DNA of 64,000 nucleotides from Sporopachydermia quercuum (lineage: Eukaryota; Ascomycota; Sporopachydermiomycetes; Sporopachydermiales; Sporopachydermiaceae): positions 198,433 to 262,432 of the forward strand of contig BCGN01000007.1 in assembly GCA_001599295.1 (NCBI GenBank), in the 5' to 3' direction. Each line of letters begins with the position of its first letter. Position 1 is the first letter of the stretch. Under the pieces are notes generated by a model, which was not told the DNA's origin, searched no databases, and saw nothing but the letters and a program-made list of their open reading frames with translations. Positions 1-11,862 of this stretch are shown in pieces. The position numbers and the translations under genes are program-made.

Positions 1-269
1 CTGCAACGACCAAAATTTACTGATACTGCACTCATCTGTTAAATCAGGCATCACAAATTCACAAATTCACAACTCATCCATCAACTTGTTCTAATATCTG
101 TTACTGCTATTTCTGCTGCATAAACTATCATTGATATCAGATCATATAACCGTTTGAATCAACCTCAACCTCAATTTCAATCTCAACTTTNACTCAATTG
201 AATTTCAATTCATTATTCAGGTACTCAATTATTAATGAAAGACTTCCATTGCATTAATCAAGATTTAAA

Positions 270-3200
270 ATGTCTTCATCGTGTGATGGCGATGCCTATA
301 TTCATAATCTAGCGGCATTTATAAGAACCAATGAACGTCAAGTAAGTATTTTACTGCTCTTGCTCTTGTTAATATTATCATTGTTAATATTGTTATTTTT
401 ATTATTTTTAATATGTATTATCAACATATTTCAAGTAACTCATGGACTAACTATCATTCTAGCTTGCTAATGCTTTAATGGCATCCAGAAGAAACACTCA
501 ATCCAATAATTCAAGGCTATCACGACAAATACCAATCAGCATAAAACCAGTTAGATTATCCTTATCCTTACACCATCTATTCTATCTTTTATCAAGATTT
601 CAAGACCTACAAGACCTCAACATTTCATCAATTGGCCCTATGAACATAAGACTTGAAAACATTCATAATGACGATGCACCTCTAAACTACGTTTCGTTCT
701 TATCTGATCATGCATACCATAAAAGCTTAGCTAGGAATAATAACTCTGATGTTGCTTCAATTCATTCTGTATCTTCCATACGTTCTGTCATGTCCTCGAT
801 GTCTACATTATGGAACGGATTATCAGCAGCTACAGGTGGACTGGTTGGTAATGGTGATGAAAATGCCAAATACGAGAAAGAGATCAAACTGCTTGAAGAA
901 GATATCAAATACATTTATTCTGCTTTCACCAAATTGCCTTGCTTAAGAATTGCTCCTGATTGGAAAGGCAAATTGATAGAAGGCTATGAGGAGTATCCAT
1001 TTGATACAGCTGTACCATTACTAGTGTTTAAGAATCTATCAGTGTTGGAATTAAATGATACAGATTTCAAAGAAGTGTTTGGATGGAATACATTAGCTGA
1101 ACAGCTGAAGTTTCTTATTATCAAACGGGGGAAACTAAGCGATGTGACGGATTTGATATTCCAAGTAATAATTGATGATGCGAATCACAGAACATCGTTT
1201 TCATCACCAATGGCATCAAATGGCCACGGGTCAGTTTCGGGCTGGCATCCTTTTCATAATTCAGGCTCATTTTCTTCCAATAGCCCAGCAATAGGAATGG
1301 GGGTTGGCCAAGGCCTTGATTCAGGCACTGGTTTGAGCTCGACACCGGGAACAGGGATCAGCTTACCTATTAGAAGAAGAACCCGCTCAGGATCTCGTTC
1401 AGGTTCAAAATCCCAGACAGGACTATCTCCTAGTGACAATCTAAACGTTCATTCTGCTTCTGGACATCATAATAACCTGTTATCCAGCAATAACCATCTG
1501 GGTATCAGTGCAAACAATCATTCAAGCTCCTATTTGCCAAATTCCTTGCCTTCCAACCCGGAAAGAAATTATTATAACTATACCAATCTTAATACCAGTA
1601 CGCCACTAATTCATTCCATCAATAACCACCAGGCAAACACTTCTGAAGAATACGATTCATTCAACCGTTCCAGCGTTGCAAATAGCAAATTCAATAAATC
1701 TCCCAGTGCTATTACTTTGTCTGGTTATTCTGCCCATAAGGTTAACTCTTCTATTGATCGGTCGGGGAGCCAGAAGTCAACACACTCAGGCAATTCGAAC
1801 CGCTCACATCGTTCAGGACGATCCACTCGTTCAGACTCTTGTTCGTCATTATCTTCTACCAATTCAAACACAATTCTTTCACAGCAACAGCAACAACAGA
1901 ATACGTCTAACGAGGAGCTGACTTCATACTTCACTGTTCCAAACCATTTACACTTATCGTCAACAAAATGGAGATTCCTGAAGCATTTATCTCTTGCAGA
2001 AAACCAGTTGAAAGGCATCACAGACTATTCATTTATTCCCTTGATTGATTCATTGACATCGTTGGATTTATCCCACAACGAGCTCACCGGAATCCCACTG
2101 GCAATTACCGTTCTTTCAAACTTGAAATCACTAAATTTGTCTTATAACAGGCTGACTGATCTATCAATTGAATCATCAGCATCAGTCTTAGGATCAGCAT
2201 TGGGACCTACGAGTTCTGAGGTATTGGTATCGAATGACAACAATGGCAACAAGGAATTTAATAGTCAACTTAGTAATATTACCCCGTTGACTACACTAGC
2301 TAGTATCAATTTAAGAGGTAACCATTTGGCTAATATCGATGATGTTGGCATATTTCCCAATATTGAAAAGATAGACTTAAGAGAGAACAACTTTGAAGTA
2401 ATGGAGGATTTGAACGGATTCAAGCAGTTGAAATGTGTTACAGCTATTTGGATTGCTGGTAATACTATCGCCAAGAGAGGTCATGGTGGATGGGTCAGGC
2501 AGAGCAAAGGGGTCAAAGAAGACAGTAGCAATAGTGGTAGCATTAGCATTGGCAATAGCAGTAGTAGAAATGTTAGTGATGGCTCCATTAAAAGCAGTAC
2601 TACGTCAAGTACTACTACAGCTAGAGCTAGAGGTAGTAGCAGTAGTAACACCGGTGTTACTGCTAATGCTAGAGGCCATTCCAGTACTATTGGGTTTGTT
2701 TCTGTTGGTGATACACCTAGCTCAACAGTAAATGAAACACCAACACTATCAACTTCTAAGCTCATCAAAAACGCCTTGCTTTTCAACCATAGAATTGAAT
2801 TATTTAATCTATTCAGATCGTTATCTGGATATAAAAAGGACATTCAAATCGATGGATCAGGTCCTGGTTTATTTGAACAGAGATACCTTTTGGATAGAAC
2901 AAAAGCCATTCAGAGTCGGATTAAAAAAGAAGAGGAAGAACAACGAGCAGCAGAAGCAGAAGCGAATGCAATAATAGCGGTTGAACTAGAAGAAGAGAAA
3001 CTTAAAGAGTTGAAAGAACTCCATGATACCAACAGTTCTAGCAATGAGATAAATGCTAATGAGACCACAAATGAGACTGCCAATACTGCTGCAAATGCAA
3101 GTGAACAGATAAATATTGTTGAGGGAAAAAGTGTAGTAAATGAAGATCAGACTGCGATTGATTCTGCGATTGATTCTTCTAATTTAAGGAAAAGTCTGTT

Positions 3201-3703
3201 GATAGCAACTACTAGCAGATCCAGTGCTTCGTCTTCAACAACGACCATCACTGCGTTGGCTAATCAAACTGTTATTGATAAAGCAGCAGAAACTAGGACC
3301 ATTACTAGTGTTAGTGCTAGTGGTGATAGTAATTCTAATTCTAACATAAACGAGCCATCAAGTAGTGGGAATGAAGATAATGCAACAAAGACAACAAATA
3401 ATAACAGTGGTTCAATCAAATTAAATAAACCTCAATCTCAATCCCAATCTCAGTCTCAATCTCAACAGAGTCTGCAGCTAAACCTCGAAAGAAGAATTTC
3501 TGATCAATCAACAAATTCGTTTTCATTGCTGATTAATAAAGAACAACTAACAGAGGCTATTAATTCACAACTTCCCTCACCTGATAAAGAGAATATAAGA
3601 CCACCAATGACAGGAGGATATATTTATGATATAAAAGATGGAGTTGGAATAAATTTGGTTAATAGCAGTGCTGATAGTTCTAACGATGGCAATATTGATG
3701 ACA

Positions 3704-3757
<54 letters not shown>

Positions 3758-3837
3758 GTAATAGTAATGTTAATGGTAATAGTGGTAATATTATTACTAA
3801 TTGTTGTATTGCTACTCATGCTAATGAAGGATTGTGA
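270..3837 (+). CDS. Leucine-rich repeat protein, fungal family, two exons
   Basis: Exon 1 is 270-341 and exon 2 is 463-3837. The intron, 342-462, has a GTAAGT donor, a GACTAAC branch at 445-451 and an AG at 461-462. Splicing joins ...RTNERQ to LANALMASRRN in phase 0 and gives about 1,148 residues. The short N-terminal segment DAYIHNLAAFIRTNERQLANAL resembles a conserved start I associate with fungal LRR proteins of unknown function. Residues about 525-690 hold at least five leucine-rich repeats of the LxxLxLxxN type. A charged coiled-coil stretch (EEEEQRAAEAEA) lies near 838-880. Much of the rest is low-complexity Ser/Asn, including an SQ repeat and a 16-residue Asn run near the C-terminus. 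Role is not known to me; scaffold or signalling is a guess from the LRRs. Without splicing the frame stops at 470. Confidence 0.85.
3709..3756 (+). repeat. AAT trinucleotide microsatellite, 16 units
   Basis: Sixteen perfect AAT codons in frame encode a poly-asparagine run in the C-terminal tail of the LRR protein. Such runs are prone to length polymorphism. Confidence 0.97.
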
Positions 3838-5558
3838 ACTGTTCTCTTTACTATTTTCAAATGTACATTTAGTATATGTTATTGAAGTTATGTATATATA
3901 ATACAATAGTATGATTATAATAGCTCGTAATTTAGAATAAACATTTGACGCTCAATTGATAGTGAAACAAATAGAGAACATAGTAAGCATATTTAGCTCA
4001 GTCAATTGATTGAAAAACGAAGAAATCAAATAATGTTGTAACAAGGTGAAGCTATGATTTGCTCCAGTTAGCTGGATTGGCTTTGAATGCCATTGTCAAT
4101 TTCGTAATACTGCAATGTAACCAGATAAGGTTGTATCGTATTAATATTTTTCACTGATAACAGTTACATAGTATCACTAGGAGATATTGTTAATATTAGC
4201 GGTATTAACAATATTAAACTGATTCAATATCATTACCGTTAACCGAGAAGTTATATATCACTCAGTTAATCAACAACAAATACCCAGTAATCAACTACTG
4301 ATGAATAAAAAATGCGGAAAGGTTGTAATACATTTGTTAAACGCATTATTTCATTTTAGCCTTCACTTGCTTTTCAAGTTCCTTTTTCAATGGTCAATTC
4401 AATAAATAGAGAGGAAATGTAAAGATGAGAGCGATATAATAATTACCAAAACATTGATCGGAGATAAGTTAAAGTTAAGAGAATAAGTAAAAAGTTAATT
4501 AGAGTTAATAAACTGGCTAAAGCTAATAATGCTATGGGAAACGCTAATGTGGATTTGATGAGAATATGAGAGACGTAGAAGCAAGTGTTCAAGGCACAGC
4601 AATACAAGGATACAACGGATTACGAAAATTGAAGTGTGGGGTTGATGAAATGCTTTTGTTTTATGGTCTTATAATGATTTTATTACTGTTAATGAAGTAG
4701 ATCAATTGTTTGTACTCTATTACTAGGGCACGAATGCAGATAAAGCATATCTTTTGAAAAGCTAAATAATTATCGCTTAATTTGGCCTCAATGAGTATAA
4801 TATATGGCCTTATAGATCCATGATGTTAATGGCTTCGCTTATGAGGTTTTAGTATAAAATAGGATATCTGCAAATTATCATACTACTATTACACTGCTAT
4901 GCATACTACTATGATTATCACAACAAAGAGCACCCAATTAGTGTTCTTTTCTTTCTGATATTTCCTTTCTTTAATGGTATCACAGTATTCTTACTATCTT
5001 CCTGCAACATACCTGCACAACTGTTAAACGTTAACTCTTTTACAGAAAATCTCCAAACCTTACCAAGGTAATCTTCATTTCCTTCCTAAAGAGGTTAATC
5101 AGTGAATAATGTTGATGTATCGCGGGAACTTTATCTAATAAGTTTCTTGCTTTCATATCGTATCTTCTAACGACATAGTTACTTTGGAGTGTCTAGAGTA
5201 TTATCTTACTTAATGTAGAATATTTATAACTACTTGTTATGGTTAACAAAATTTGAATAATGCACAAAAAATGCTTAACTGACGTGAAAATCATCACATT
5301 GTAAGTTACACGCTGTACATGTCACTGCATATGTTTGAATAGTTATGCACTATCATCTGNGATTTTATGATGGAATAACTATTTAAACGATTGGAAATCC
5401 TGTTAATTCTACAAGATGTGTCATTAGTTTATTTAGACATTTTTAATATCTATTTGTTTCTTGAATCCACCAAGCTTACTATTGTGAACAGTTCATCAAC
5501 TATTTAGTACTTTATTTCTTCTACTTGATAAGTAAACAGTATTGTCCTACCTTCGATC
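3838..5558. other. Intergenic, 1.7 kb, no gene seen
   Basis: AT-rich spacer between two genes on the same strand. It holds the 3' flank of the LRR gene and the promoter of the PhyH gene. The one clear structure is an inverted repeat at 4184-4214. No tRNA, snoRNA or coding signal could be supported. Confidence 0.6.
4184..4214. repeat. Inverted repeat, 12-bp perfect stem, 7-nt loop
   Basis: ATATTGTTAATA (4184-4195) is followed by TTAGCGG and then the exact reverse complement TATTAACAATAT (4203-4214). It lies about 350 bases after the LRR stop and could be a 3'-end structure or a binding site. The AT content makes chance more plausible. Confidence 0.6.
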
Positions 5559-6587
5559 ATGGTTCCAACAATCTCAAAAACCATTGGACATGGTTTCAAA
5601 ATCCTCGACGATGGTACTATGGAGTATCCAGTTACCAAATCAACCAAACCTGTTCCAAAACTCACCCTTGAGGATTTAACTATCCAAGATCCAGCTGACG
5701 TTGAAAAGATCTTAGAAAAAATCGAAGTCTATGGTGGTTGTATCGTCAAAAACTACCTTCCTGAAGATGTTCTTGATAAAGTCTATGAAGAAGTCAAACC
5801 AACTCTTGATCAAGATAGAGCTTGGGATGGTACTTTCTTCCCTCCTGAGACTAGAAGATGTATGGCTACAGCCTCTAAGTCTAGAACTGCTGCTGAGAAG
5901 ATCATCAATCATCCTCTTAATGTTGGCGCTTCTCATAAGATATTAGGTAAGGAAAATGTTTTCTGGATTGGTGAGAAGTTATCCCGTGGCTACTCCGCAC
6001 CACAATATAACTCTTGCATCACATTCAGAATTGGACCCGGTGCCAAAGATCAAGTCTTACACAGAGATGATATGTTGCACCATACAATCAATCCCCATTC
6101 TGATGAATACGTCTATGGTAGAGATACGGCATTAGGTACCGCAGTGGCTTTAACTAAGTGTACCAAGGCTAACGGTGCCACAAGATTCATTCCCACTTCT
6201 CATTTATGGGATTGCGCTAGAAAACCTTCAGAAGAGGAATGCGTTTATGCTGAATTAGAGAAAGGAGACTGCTTATTTATGTTGGCATCTTGTTATCATG
6301 CTGGTAGTGCTAATACTACTAAAGATGAATTTAGAACTGTCACTATCACTTTCATGACTCAAGGAACCATGAGACAAGAGGAAAATATCTTCTTAACTGC
6401 TGACAGAGATTACTTCAAGTCTTTGTCAGATGATACGTTGAAGCTTATGGGATGGTCAGTTTCCCAACCATTCTGCGGTTGGGTTGATTTGAAGGACCCA
6501 TTGTTGTTATTGAAACCTGAAGTGAAAACTGAGGGTAATGATGATGTTTACGATAAGGACTTCGTTGCTGTTCCAGCAAAGGCCTAA
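5559..6587 (+). CDS. Phytanoyl-CoA dioxygenase (PhyH) family oxygenase
   Basis: A 342-residue Fe(II)/2-oxoglutarate oxygenase of the PhyH fold. The metal site is visible as H168 and D170 in LHRDDMLHH, with a distal histidine at H247 (SCYHAGS). R259 (EFRTV) is the likely 2-oxoglutarate carboxylate ligand. The block NGATRFIPTSHLW (205-217) matches the family's NG..PGSH region. The FRIGPGAKDQ segment resembles fungal PhyH-like enzymes linked to secondary metabolism or fatty-acid hydroxylation rather than human PHYH. Substrate is unknown. There is no signal peptide, and the C-terminus is not an evident PTS1 (ends VPAKA). Start: first ATG of the frame, preceded by an AT-rich leader. Confidence 0.88.
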   Translation: MVPTISKTIGHGFKILDDGTMEYPVTKSTKPVPKLTLEDLTIQDPADVEKILEKIEVYGGCIVKNYLPEDVLDKVYEEVKPTLDQDRAWDGTFFPPETRRCMATASKSRTAAEKIINHPLNVGASHKILGKENVFWIGEKLSRGYSAPQYNSCITFRIGPGAKDQVLHRDDMLHHTINPHSDEYVYGRDTALGTAVALTKCTKANGATRFIPTSHLWDCARKPSEEECVYAELEKGDCLFMLASCYHAGSANTTKDEFRTVTITFMTQGTMRQEENIFLTADRDYFKSLSDDTLKLMGWSVSQPFCGWVDLKDPLLLLKPEVKTEGNDDVYDKDFVAVPAKA

Positions 6588-7809
6588 TGAGGTGATAGAT
6601 TTGAAAGTGAATTTCTATTTTAGAATCGGCAATTGATTTGTTGGTTCGACTCTTTGACTTTATTGTTTTTCTTTATTATTTTGTTTGATTTACTGTTAGG
6701 AGGTTGTGTTACATAGTTATATAATTATATAGTTAATATCGATTATTAATGAATATATAGAGATTCGCGTATTGTAAATTACTAAATAAGCAGACGACAT
6801 GAATTCATATAAAGATCTTATAGATGAAGCCAATATTGTTATATTTGAAAGGCTTGCCACATTGTTTTCTCAATAATAGATAACTACTGTTGGTATTGCT
6901 AGCCTGTTGACTGATATTCTTTATATATAGATAGAAGGTTTGAACCCATTATTTACAATGGCAACTATCATAACTCCACCAACAATCCACCAACAAGTGA
7001 TATCTTATCACATACAAGCTTTCAATGTATTCCTCTACTTTATTCATTACCGCATTCGATTTATATCTACTAATTACATTCACTTTCCCTATTTTTAAAT
7101 CAAATTGAACCAAAAATCAAACAATATTCCCACTTTTCAATCATACATGATCAACAAGCAGGGGCAACAACAAACAACACATCAACTAAATAAACAACGA
7201 ACAAATAAGATGGGTTAATGCTGTTTATGAAGANAACAAAATATTAATATCAAAATCACGAATAGAATAGAACTTATATTGATTTCAAATTTTTCTTAAA
7301 NTGTGTAATTTATTTCTCGTTTTGCCTTTTTATTTTTCACAATATATAGTATCTTATTTCAGTCAAATCGACCTTCTAGTTATTGTGTTCTTGTAAACCC
7401 ATCGAGTTCACTTTGGTGATAGTGCCACAATTGATGTCAAATTGTTGAGTGAATCACACGATCTGAACGCGTATAGTTGAATTGATTGATTTTATGATTG
7501 AATTTGAAGATATTTGGCTCTTTTGTTCTATTCATCTAGTTTGAAAATGATGCCGTAGTTAATTTATTACATGTTTCTATATATATGTATATTGATTTCA
7601 TTTGGATATTTTCCTCCTTTTCACCAATGGCTTTACACTACTTGTAGTGTAATACTTTCTATCAAATCGATACAATAAAATATAATACAATATATTAATC
7701 ATATGAATATCAAATACAGTAAAAAGGTAAAATGAAAAAATGTCTAACTAAATACCGAACAACCAACCTCAATAAAACACGTAAACCACTCAGCTCTTCA
7801 TATTCGTAA
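6588..7809. other. Convergent intergenic spacer, 1.2 kb
   Basis: It separates the 3' ends of the PhyH gene (+) and the ammonium transporter (-), so it should hold two 3'-end processing regions. A short hairpin sits at 7633-7652. No coding signal was found. Confidence 0.6.
7633..7652. repeat. Hairpin between convergent genes
   Basis: TTACACTA, loop CTTG, TAGTGTAA: a perfect 8-bp stem about 180 bases beyond the transporter stop. It may help 3'-end formation, but yeast terminators do not need hairpins. Confidence 0.4.
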
Positions 7810-9507
7810 TCATCGAAGTTTCTCACTCTCTCCACTGAATTCCCCTTGGCTGTCATCAGGAACAACTGATGAATCTTTCCTTATCGAATTAGTTTTGGTA
7901 TTGTTATTACTATTATTATCACTCACATAGTTCTCTCCATCTTCATAATCACTTTGTCTTGGTCCAAATCCATTTATAATATTACCATCATTATATCCAT
8001 CATGATTATATCCATCATGATTATACCCATCAGGATTATACCCATCATCAGGCTTCTCACGTAAACTATTAGCAGAATTCACATAAGCCATTGCAGCTTC
8101 GTGGGCAATATGAAATCTTGCATCGACAATATCACGGATACTTGGACCGAAATCAATTAATCCGTCTTCTGTTTGATATGTGAATTCACCAATCTGAGTC
8201 AAATCAGTTCCTAATGCTTCATTTTCACTATCAAGTCTCAAATGGAAATAAGGAATTCTGTCCATTATCGATAGAATAATACAACTAACAACAAAAGACC
8301 ATGCTAACGTTGAAGTAGCAGCTGCCAATTGATATCCCAATTGAATATAATGGTGGTTAATCCATCCACCTTTTATAACAGTGTATCCATCTAACGCAGC
8401 AATATAATCAGCGGCAAACAGACCGGTTAGTACACTACCAACAAAACCACCAACGGCATGAATAGCGAAAACATCCATGCCGTCGTCAATCTTGAACATC
8501 ACTTTCAAATCTACTGCTAAATTGCATATAATACCACCTAAAGTACCAATGACTACAGTGAAATATACTGGAACATAACCAGCAGCTGGGGTTATAGCTA
8601 CAAGGCCAGCCACAGCACCCGAACAAAGGCCAACTGTAGTCCATTTTCTACCTGAACGGAAATAGTCAACTAGCATCCAACTTATAGATGCACAGGATGC
8701 TGATAGATTAGTGTTGACAATAGCATAGAACCCTCTTAAGGAAGCATTTCCAGCAGAGCCACCGTTGAATCCAAACCAGCCAAACCAAAGGAATACGGTA
8801 CCAAATACTACTGATGTTACTGAATGAGGCCTATATTTGGGCATACCAGTGTCAGTGGTAGGATCATGTCTTTTGCCAGCAATGAAAGCGTAAGCAAGAG
8901 CTCCAGCCCCGCTTGTCATATGAACAGGACCGCCACCAGCAAAGTCCAGTGATCCAAGAGTATTCAGCCAACCATTGGCATTCCATGTCCAACAAGCAAT
9001 TGGGCAATAAACTATGGTTATCCAAATAAATAAATAACACATCATAGGACCTAATCGTACTCTTTCGCAGGCTCCACCAAGCATTAGCATCCCTGTAACG
9101 CAAGCAAACATTCCTTGATAAAAGGCAAATACGATATCTGGAATCGCCTCAGAGGTATCTGATGGAGCTGCCAAAACGTCCATCAAGCAGAAATTTGTTA
9201 GCGTACCAAGAAATGAATGGGCATCATGAGCAAATGTTAATGAATAACCCCAGAAGAACCATTGGAAAGATATAACTGATATTGCCATAATTGAAGCCCA
9301 TAGCAAAGATAAAGCATGCTTTTTCCTTGCTAGACCTGAATAAAGTAATCCAATTCCTGGAACCATTAGCCAGACAATACAACCTGAAGACATCACCCAC
9401 ACAAGGTTAGCTAGGTTATATGGAGTGTTTAAATTAGTTGTTAGAGAGTCACCCCCTGTTCCTCCCGTTGTGAAACCAGGAGGAAATGTTGTTAAAATGT
9501 AGCTCAT
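7810..9507 (-). CDS. MEP2: Ammonium transporter, Mep2 type
   Basis: A 565-residue Amt/Mep/Rh channel. About eleven hydrophobic segments run from residue 30 to 420. The channel twin histidines are both present: H196 in GGGPVHMTSG and H350 in FAIHAVGG, close to the positions I recall for yeast Mep2 (194 and 348). Mep1 and Mep3 carry Glu at the first site, so this is the Mep2-like high-affinity class, which in S. cerevisiae also senses ammonium for filamentous growth. The cytoplasmic tail is longer than in S. cerevisiae Mep2 (499 aa). It contains DGYN tandem repeats (488-508) and an acidic Ser-rich end. S456 (FGPSIRD) lies where Mep2 has its Npr1-dependent phosphosite; that equivalence is inferred. 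GATA motifs upstream suit nitrogen catabolite control. Confidence 0.93.
   Translation of the reverse strand: MSYILTTFPPGFTTGGTGGDSLTTNLNTPYNLANLVWVMSSGCIVWLMVPGIGLLYSGLARKKHALSLLWASIMAISVISFQWFFWGYSLTFAHDAHSFLGTLTNFCLMDVLAAPSDTSEAIPDIVFAFYQGMFACVTGMLMLGGACERVRLGPMMCYLFIWITIVYCPIACWTWNANGWLNTLGSLDFAGGGPVHMTSGAGALAYAFIAGKRHDPTTDTGMPKYRPHSVTSVVFGTVFLWFGWFGFNGGSAGNASLRGFYAIVNTNLSASCASISWMLVDYFRSGRKWTTVGLCSGAVAGLVAITPAAGYVPVYFTVVIGTLGGIICNLAVDLKVMFKIDDGMDVFAIHAVGGFVGSVLTGLFAADYIAALDGYTVIKGGWINHHYIQLGYQLAAATSTLAWSFVVSCIILSIMDRIPYFHLRLDSENEALGTDLTQIGEFTYQTEDGLIDFGPSIRDIVDARFHIAHEAAMAYVNSANSLREKPDDGYNPDGYNHDGYNHDGYNDGNIINGFGPRQSDYEDGENYVSDNNSNNNTKTNSIRKDSSVVPDDSQGEFSGESEKLR
7991..8050 (-). repeat. 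15-bp coding tandem repeat, four units
   Basis: Four consecutive 15-bp units; the first two are identical (TTATATCCATCATGA on the + strand) and the others differ by a few bases. They encode the (P/H)DGYN pentapeptide repeats in the ammonium transporter tail. The period is a multiple of three, so copy-number change keeps the frame. Confidence 0.95.
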
Positions 9508-11636
9508 TAGTTAAAGATTTATTTACGGTAGATATTGTTGATGTTGGCGATAATGATAATGATATAGAATCAGTGTTATGTCGAGACTGAGAATCTATTG
9601 AAAATATGTTCAAATGATTCTTGACAGTACAAGATTATTTTCTAGTTGTTCCGTGCAAAGCGTCTGTTTATGTTGTTGATTCTTTCCCACTGAACGTGAA
9701 ATATTACTGTTTACTTATCAGTTTGATTTCCAGCTAATGTTTTCCGTTCCCTTATTACGATTCAAGCCGAAGTTTTCATTTGCTGTCTAATAATTTACTG
9801 ACTTAATGGAAAATCCGCTTACTTCAATTCAATCCTCTTCAATGTTCTTTTATTTGATTGAAATTTCTGTTCATGTGGTTTTCTTCCTTCAGTTGTATTA
9901 TACCAAATTCCAATAAATAACCAATTCAATCAAAAGTTAAGAGCAGTTGATGTAAAACAATTTCTTCTATCTACCTGAAGAGCATGTTATAATAGCTAAT
10001 CTCAACCGGCAGTTTTTTCCTTTTAAAACGAGAACAAATATATTACCGCAATCACCAGACCGATGAATTATTATATTGTTCTATTATATCAAGTTTCAGC
10101 ACACTCTAAGTGAATTTGTTTGTATTACTCAACATGCATGCCACTCATTTATTATTTCTGGTTGCTCACATTGGAACATTTTATGATATGAAAAGGAAGC
10201 TAAACTAAAAGCCACGCAGTATTACCTTTTCAGGAGTAAGGTTTAGATAAGGTTAATGTTAAATTGCATGGAGGATGCATGAGAGATGCATGGAACTGCT
10301 GACAGCGATAGGAGAGATGCTGTGGTTGGATTGGATGCTATTGGAAATAGAAATTGAAAGTTCTATTAAATTTATATGTTATAGAGAATAATAATTTGGG
10401 AATCTTTTTGATAGCGGTGTGGTGTGGTGGATTTGGTCTAGTAGTTAAGAAATAACTAGTATCTCTTTTGTTTACTAGAGTCAAGTCTCAGAAATCCTAA
10501 TTGGGTACATGTTGTTCAGGAATTAACCTGAGATAGTTTTCAGCAAAGAAAAAAAGGGAAAAAAAGAATAACAGTAAGGTAATGAAAGATAAGAACATAA
10601 ATCTGAGTTATGGTTTATTGTGTAACTGAAATATATAAACAAGGTAAAATGGTCAATAGGGACTAAGTTAAGCAATTTCATGGAAAGGAATACCTAACTC
10701 TAGTTTTCTATGTTGAAAAGTTTTCCATGTCTCACTTAATTATCAATTATCATTGGTTGACCTAAGAAGAAGCGATTGCTCATTTCATATATCAGCTATG
10801 GCTATGAGCATGAATATACAATAGAAAAGGAATAAAAATACGTGTTACCCTATTACTTTTTTGAAGGATTAGATGTGAGACTGAGTTTCACCGTGAAGTA
10901 TAATTGAAGAAACTCGGTTTTCGTATTCCTTGCCCAACTCATTGATCACTCTATACCCGGAAAAAAATCAGGTAAACTCTACCGATCGATACATTCAGAT
11001 TTGAATGGGCAACAGTCTGTTAACAGTTTCTTGCATGCGTAGAGAACAATAAATTATGTAGATCTAACGATTTTAACTTGAAAAACAATTGAAAAACGAA
11101 TTGAATTAATGCTTGTACATGAAACGTACAGAAAACTGCATGATTACATTATCATAATGTTTCAGTTAATGATTTATAGTTTGGGCATATCTCTTTTAGC
11201 GAGAAGTTTATAATCACTTTTAGGTAGTTGGATTTATACACCACCTACTATATTTAGATGGTATGATTCATGGAGATGCTCTTATTCATTTGGAAAATTA
11301 CTATAGCCCGAATGTTTGCCAAAACTTAAGAAATCTAGTCTGCCAATCATTATTGGAGTGTGTGTTATTATAGCTTTACAGATTCCCATTCTGTTGACTT
11401 CCAGTGCCGAAACGACCTTATCAGTAGAATAACATTAAAGGGACTCCATTCACTCAACGAATTGGGTTTAAAGTTCAGAATCAATCAAAGTTTCAAATAA
11501 ACCTTATGCAATATTGACGCAGCTATCAACAATATATCGATAGCACTCATCCTAAACATTTTACTTTCCACCGTGTTAGTAACTTTTTGATCAACCAATG
11601 GTTCTATTGCCTTCTAGTTAGTTTTATTAAAAGTTA
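9508..11636. other. Long gene-poor region, 2.1 kb
   Basis: This holds the 5' region of the ammonium transporter, including the GATA motifs. A cluster of ATGCATG-type repeats lies near 10266-10292. No coding region, tRNA or snoRNA could be supported. Confidence 0.55.
9549..10251. promoter_or_regulatory. GATA-type sites upstream of the ammonium transporter
   Basis: GATAAT occurs twice in tandem at 9549-9560. CTTATC at 9714-9719 reads GATAAG on the gene strand, and GATAAG lies at 10246-10251. Gln3/Gat1-type factors bind GATAAG-like clusters in nitrogen-regulated yeast promoters. Spacing from the ATG at 9507 is about 40 to 740 bases. In AT-rich DNA these motifs also arise by chance, so the assignment rests mainly on gene identity. 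Confidence 0.4.
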
Positions 11637-11813
11637 ATGGCAAATATGAAGTATGAAACTATTACCACCTTCTCTATACAAGATGTTCTATTGAGCGATC
11701 AGCAAGCTTTAGAACAAACCTATCAAATCGTTCCTCATGAACTTTGTCTGATCAATCATGATTCCAACCCGATAGACAGCAGCACGGCAATCTCATTAAA
11801 TGAAAAGTCATAA
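11637..11813 (+). CDS. Possible 58-residue orphan ORF
   Basis: ATG at 11637 opens MANMKYETITTFSIQDVL and continues to a TAA at 11811-11813. It is hydrophilic, with no signal peptide or membrane segment. It converges on MED1, whose stop lies 50 bases away on the other strand. I recognise no family. The only support is an uninterrupted frame with ordinary codons in an otherwise stop-rich spacer. Confidence 0.25.
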   Translation: MANMKYETITTFSIQDVLLSDQQALEQTYQIVPHELCLINHDSNPIDSSTAISLNEKS

Positions 11814-11862
11814 TCATAGTATCACCATCACAATCTTACCTTTTCGAAGTGTTGCCAAACAT

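Noticed and set aside
3577-3906. Isoleucine-rich minus-strand frame opposite the LRR gene tail
   Set aside because: It is the antisense of the AAT repeat and surrounding low-complexity codons.
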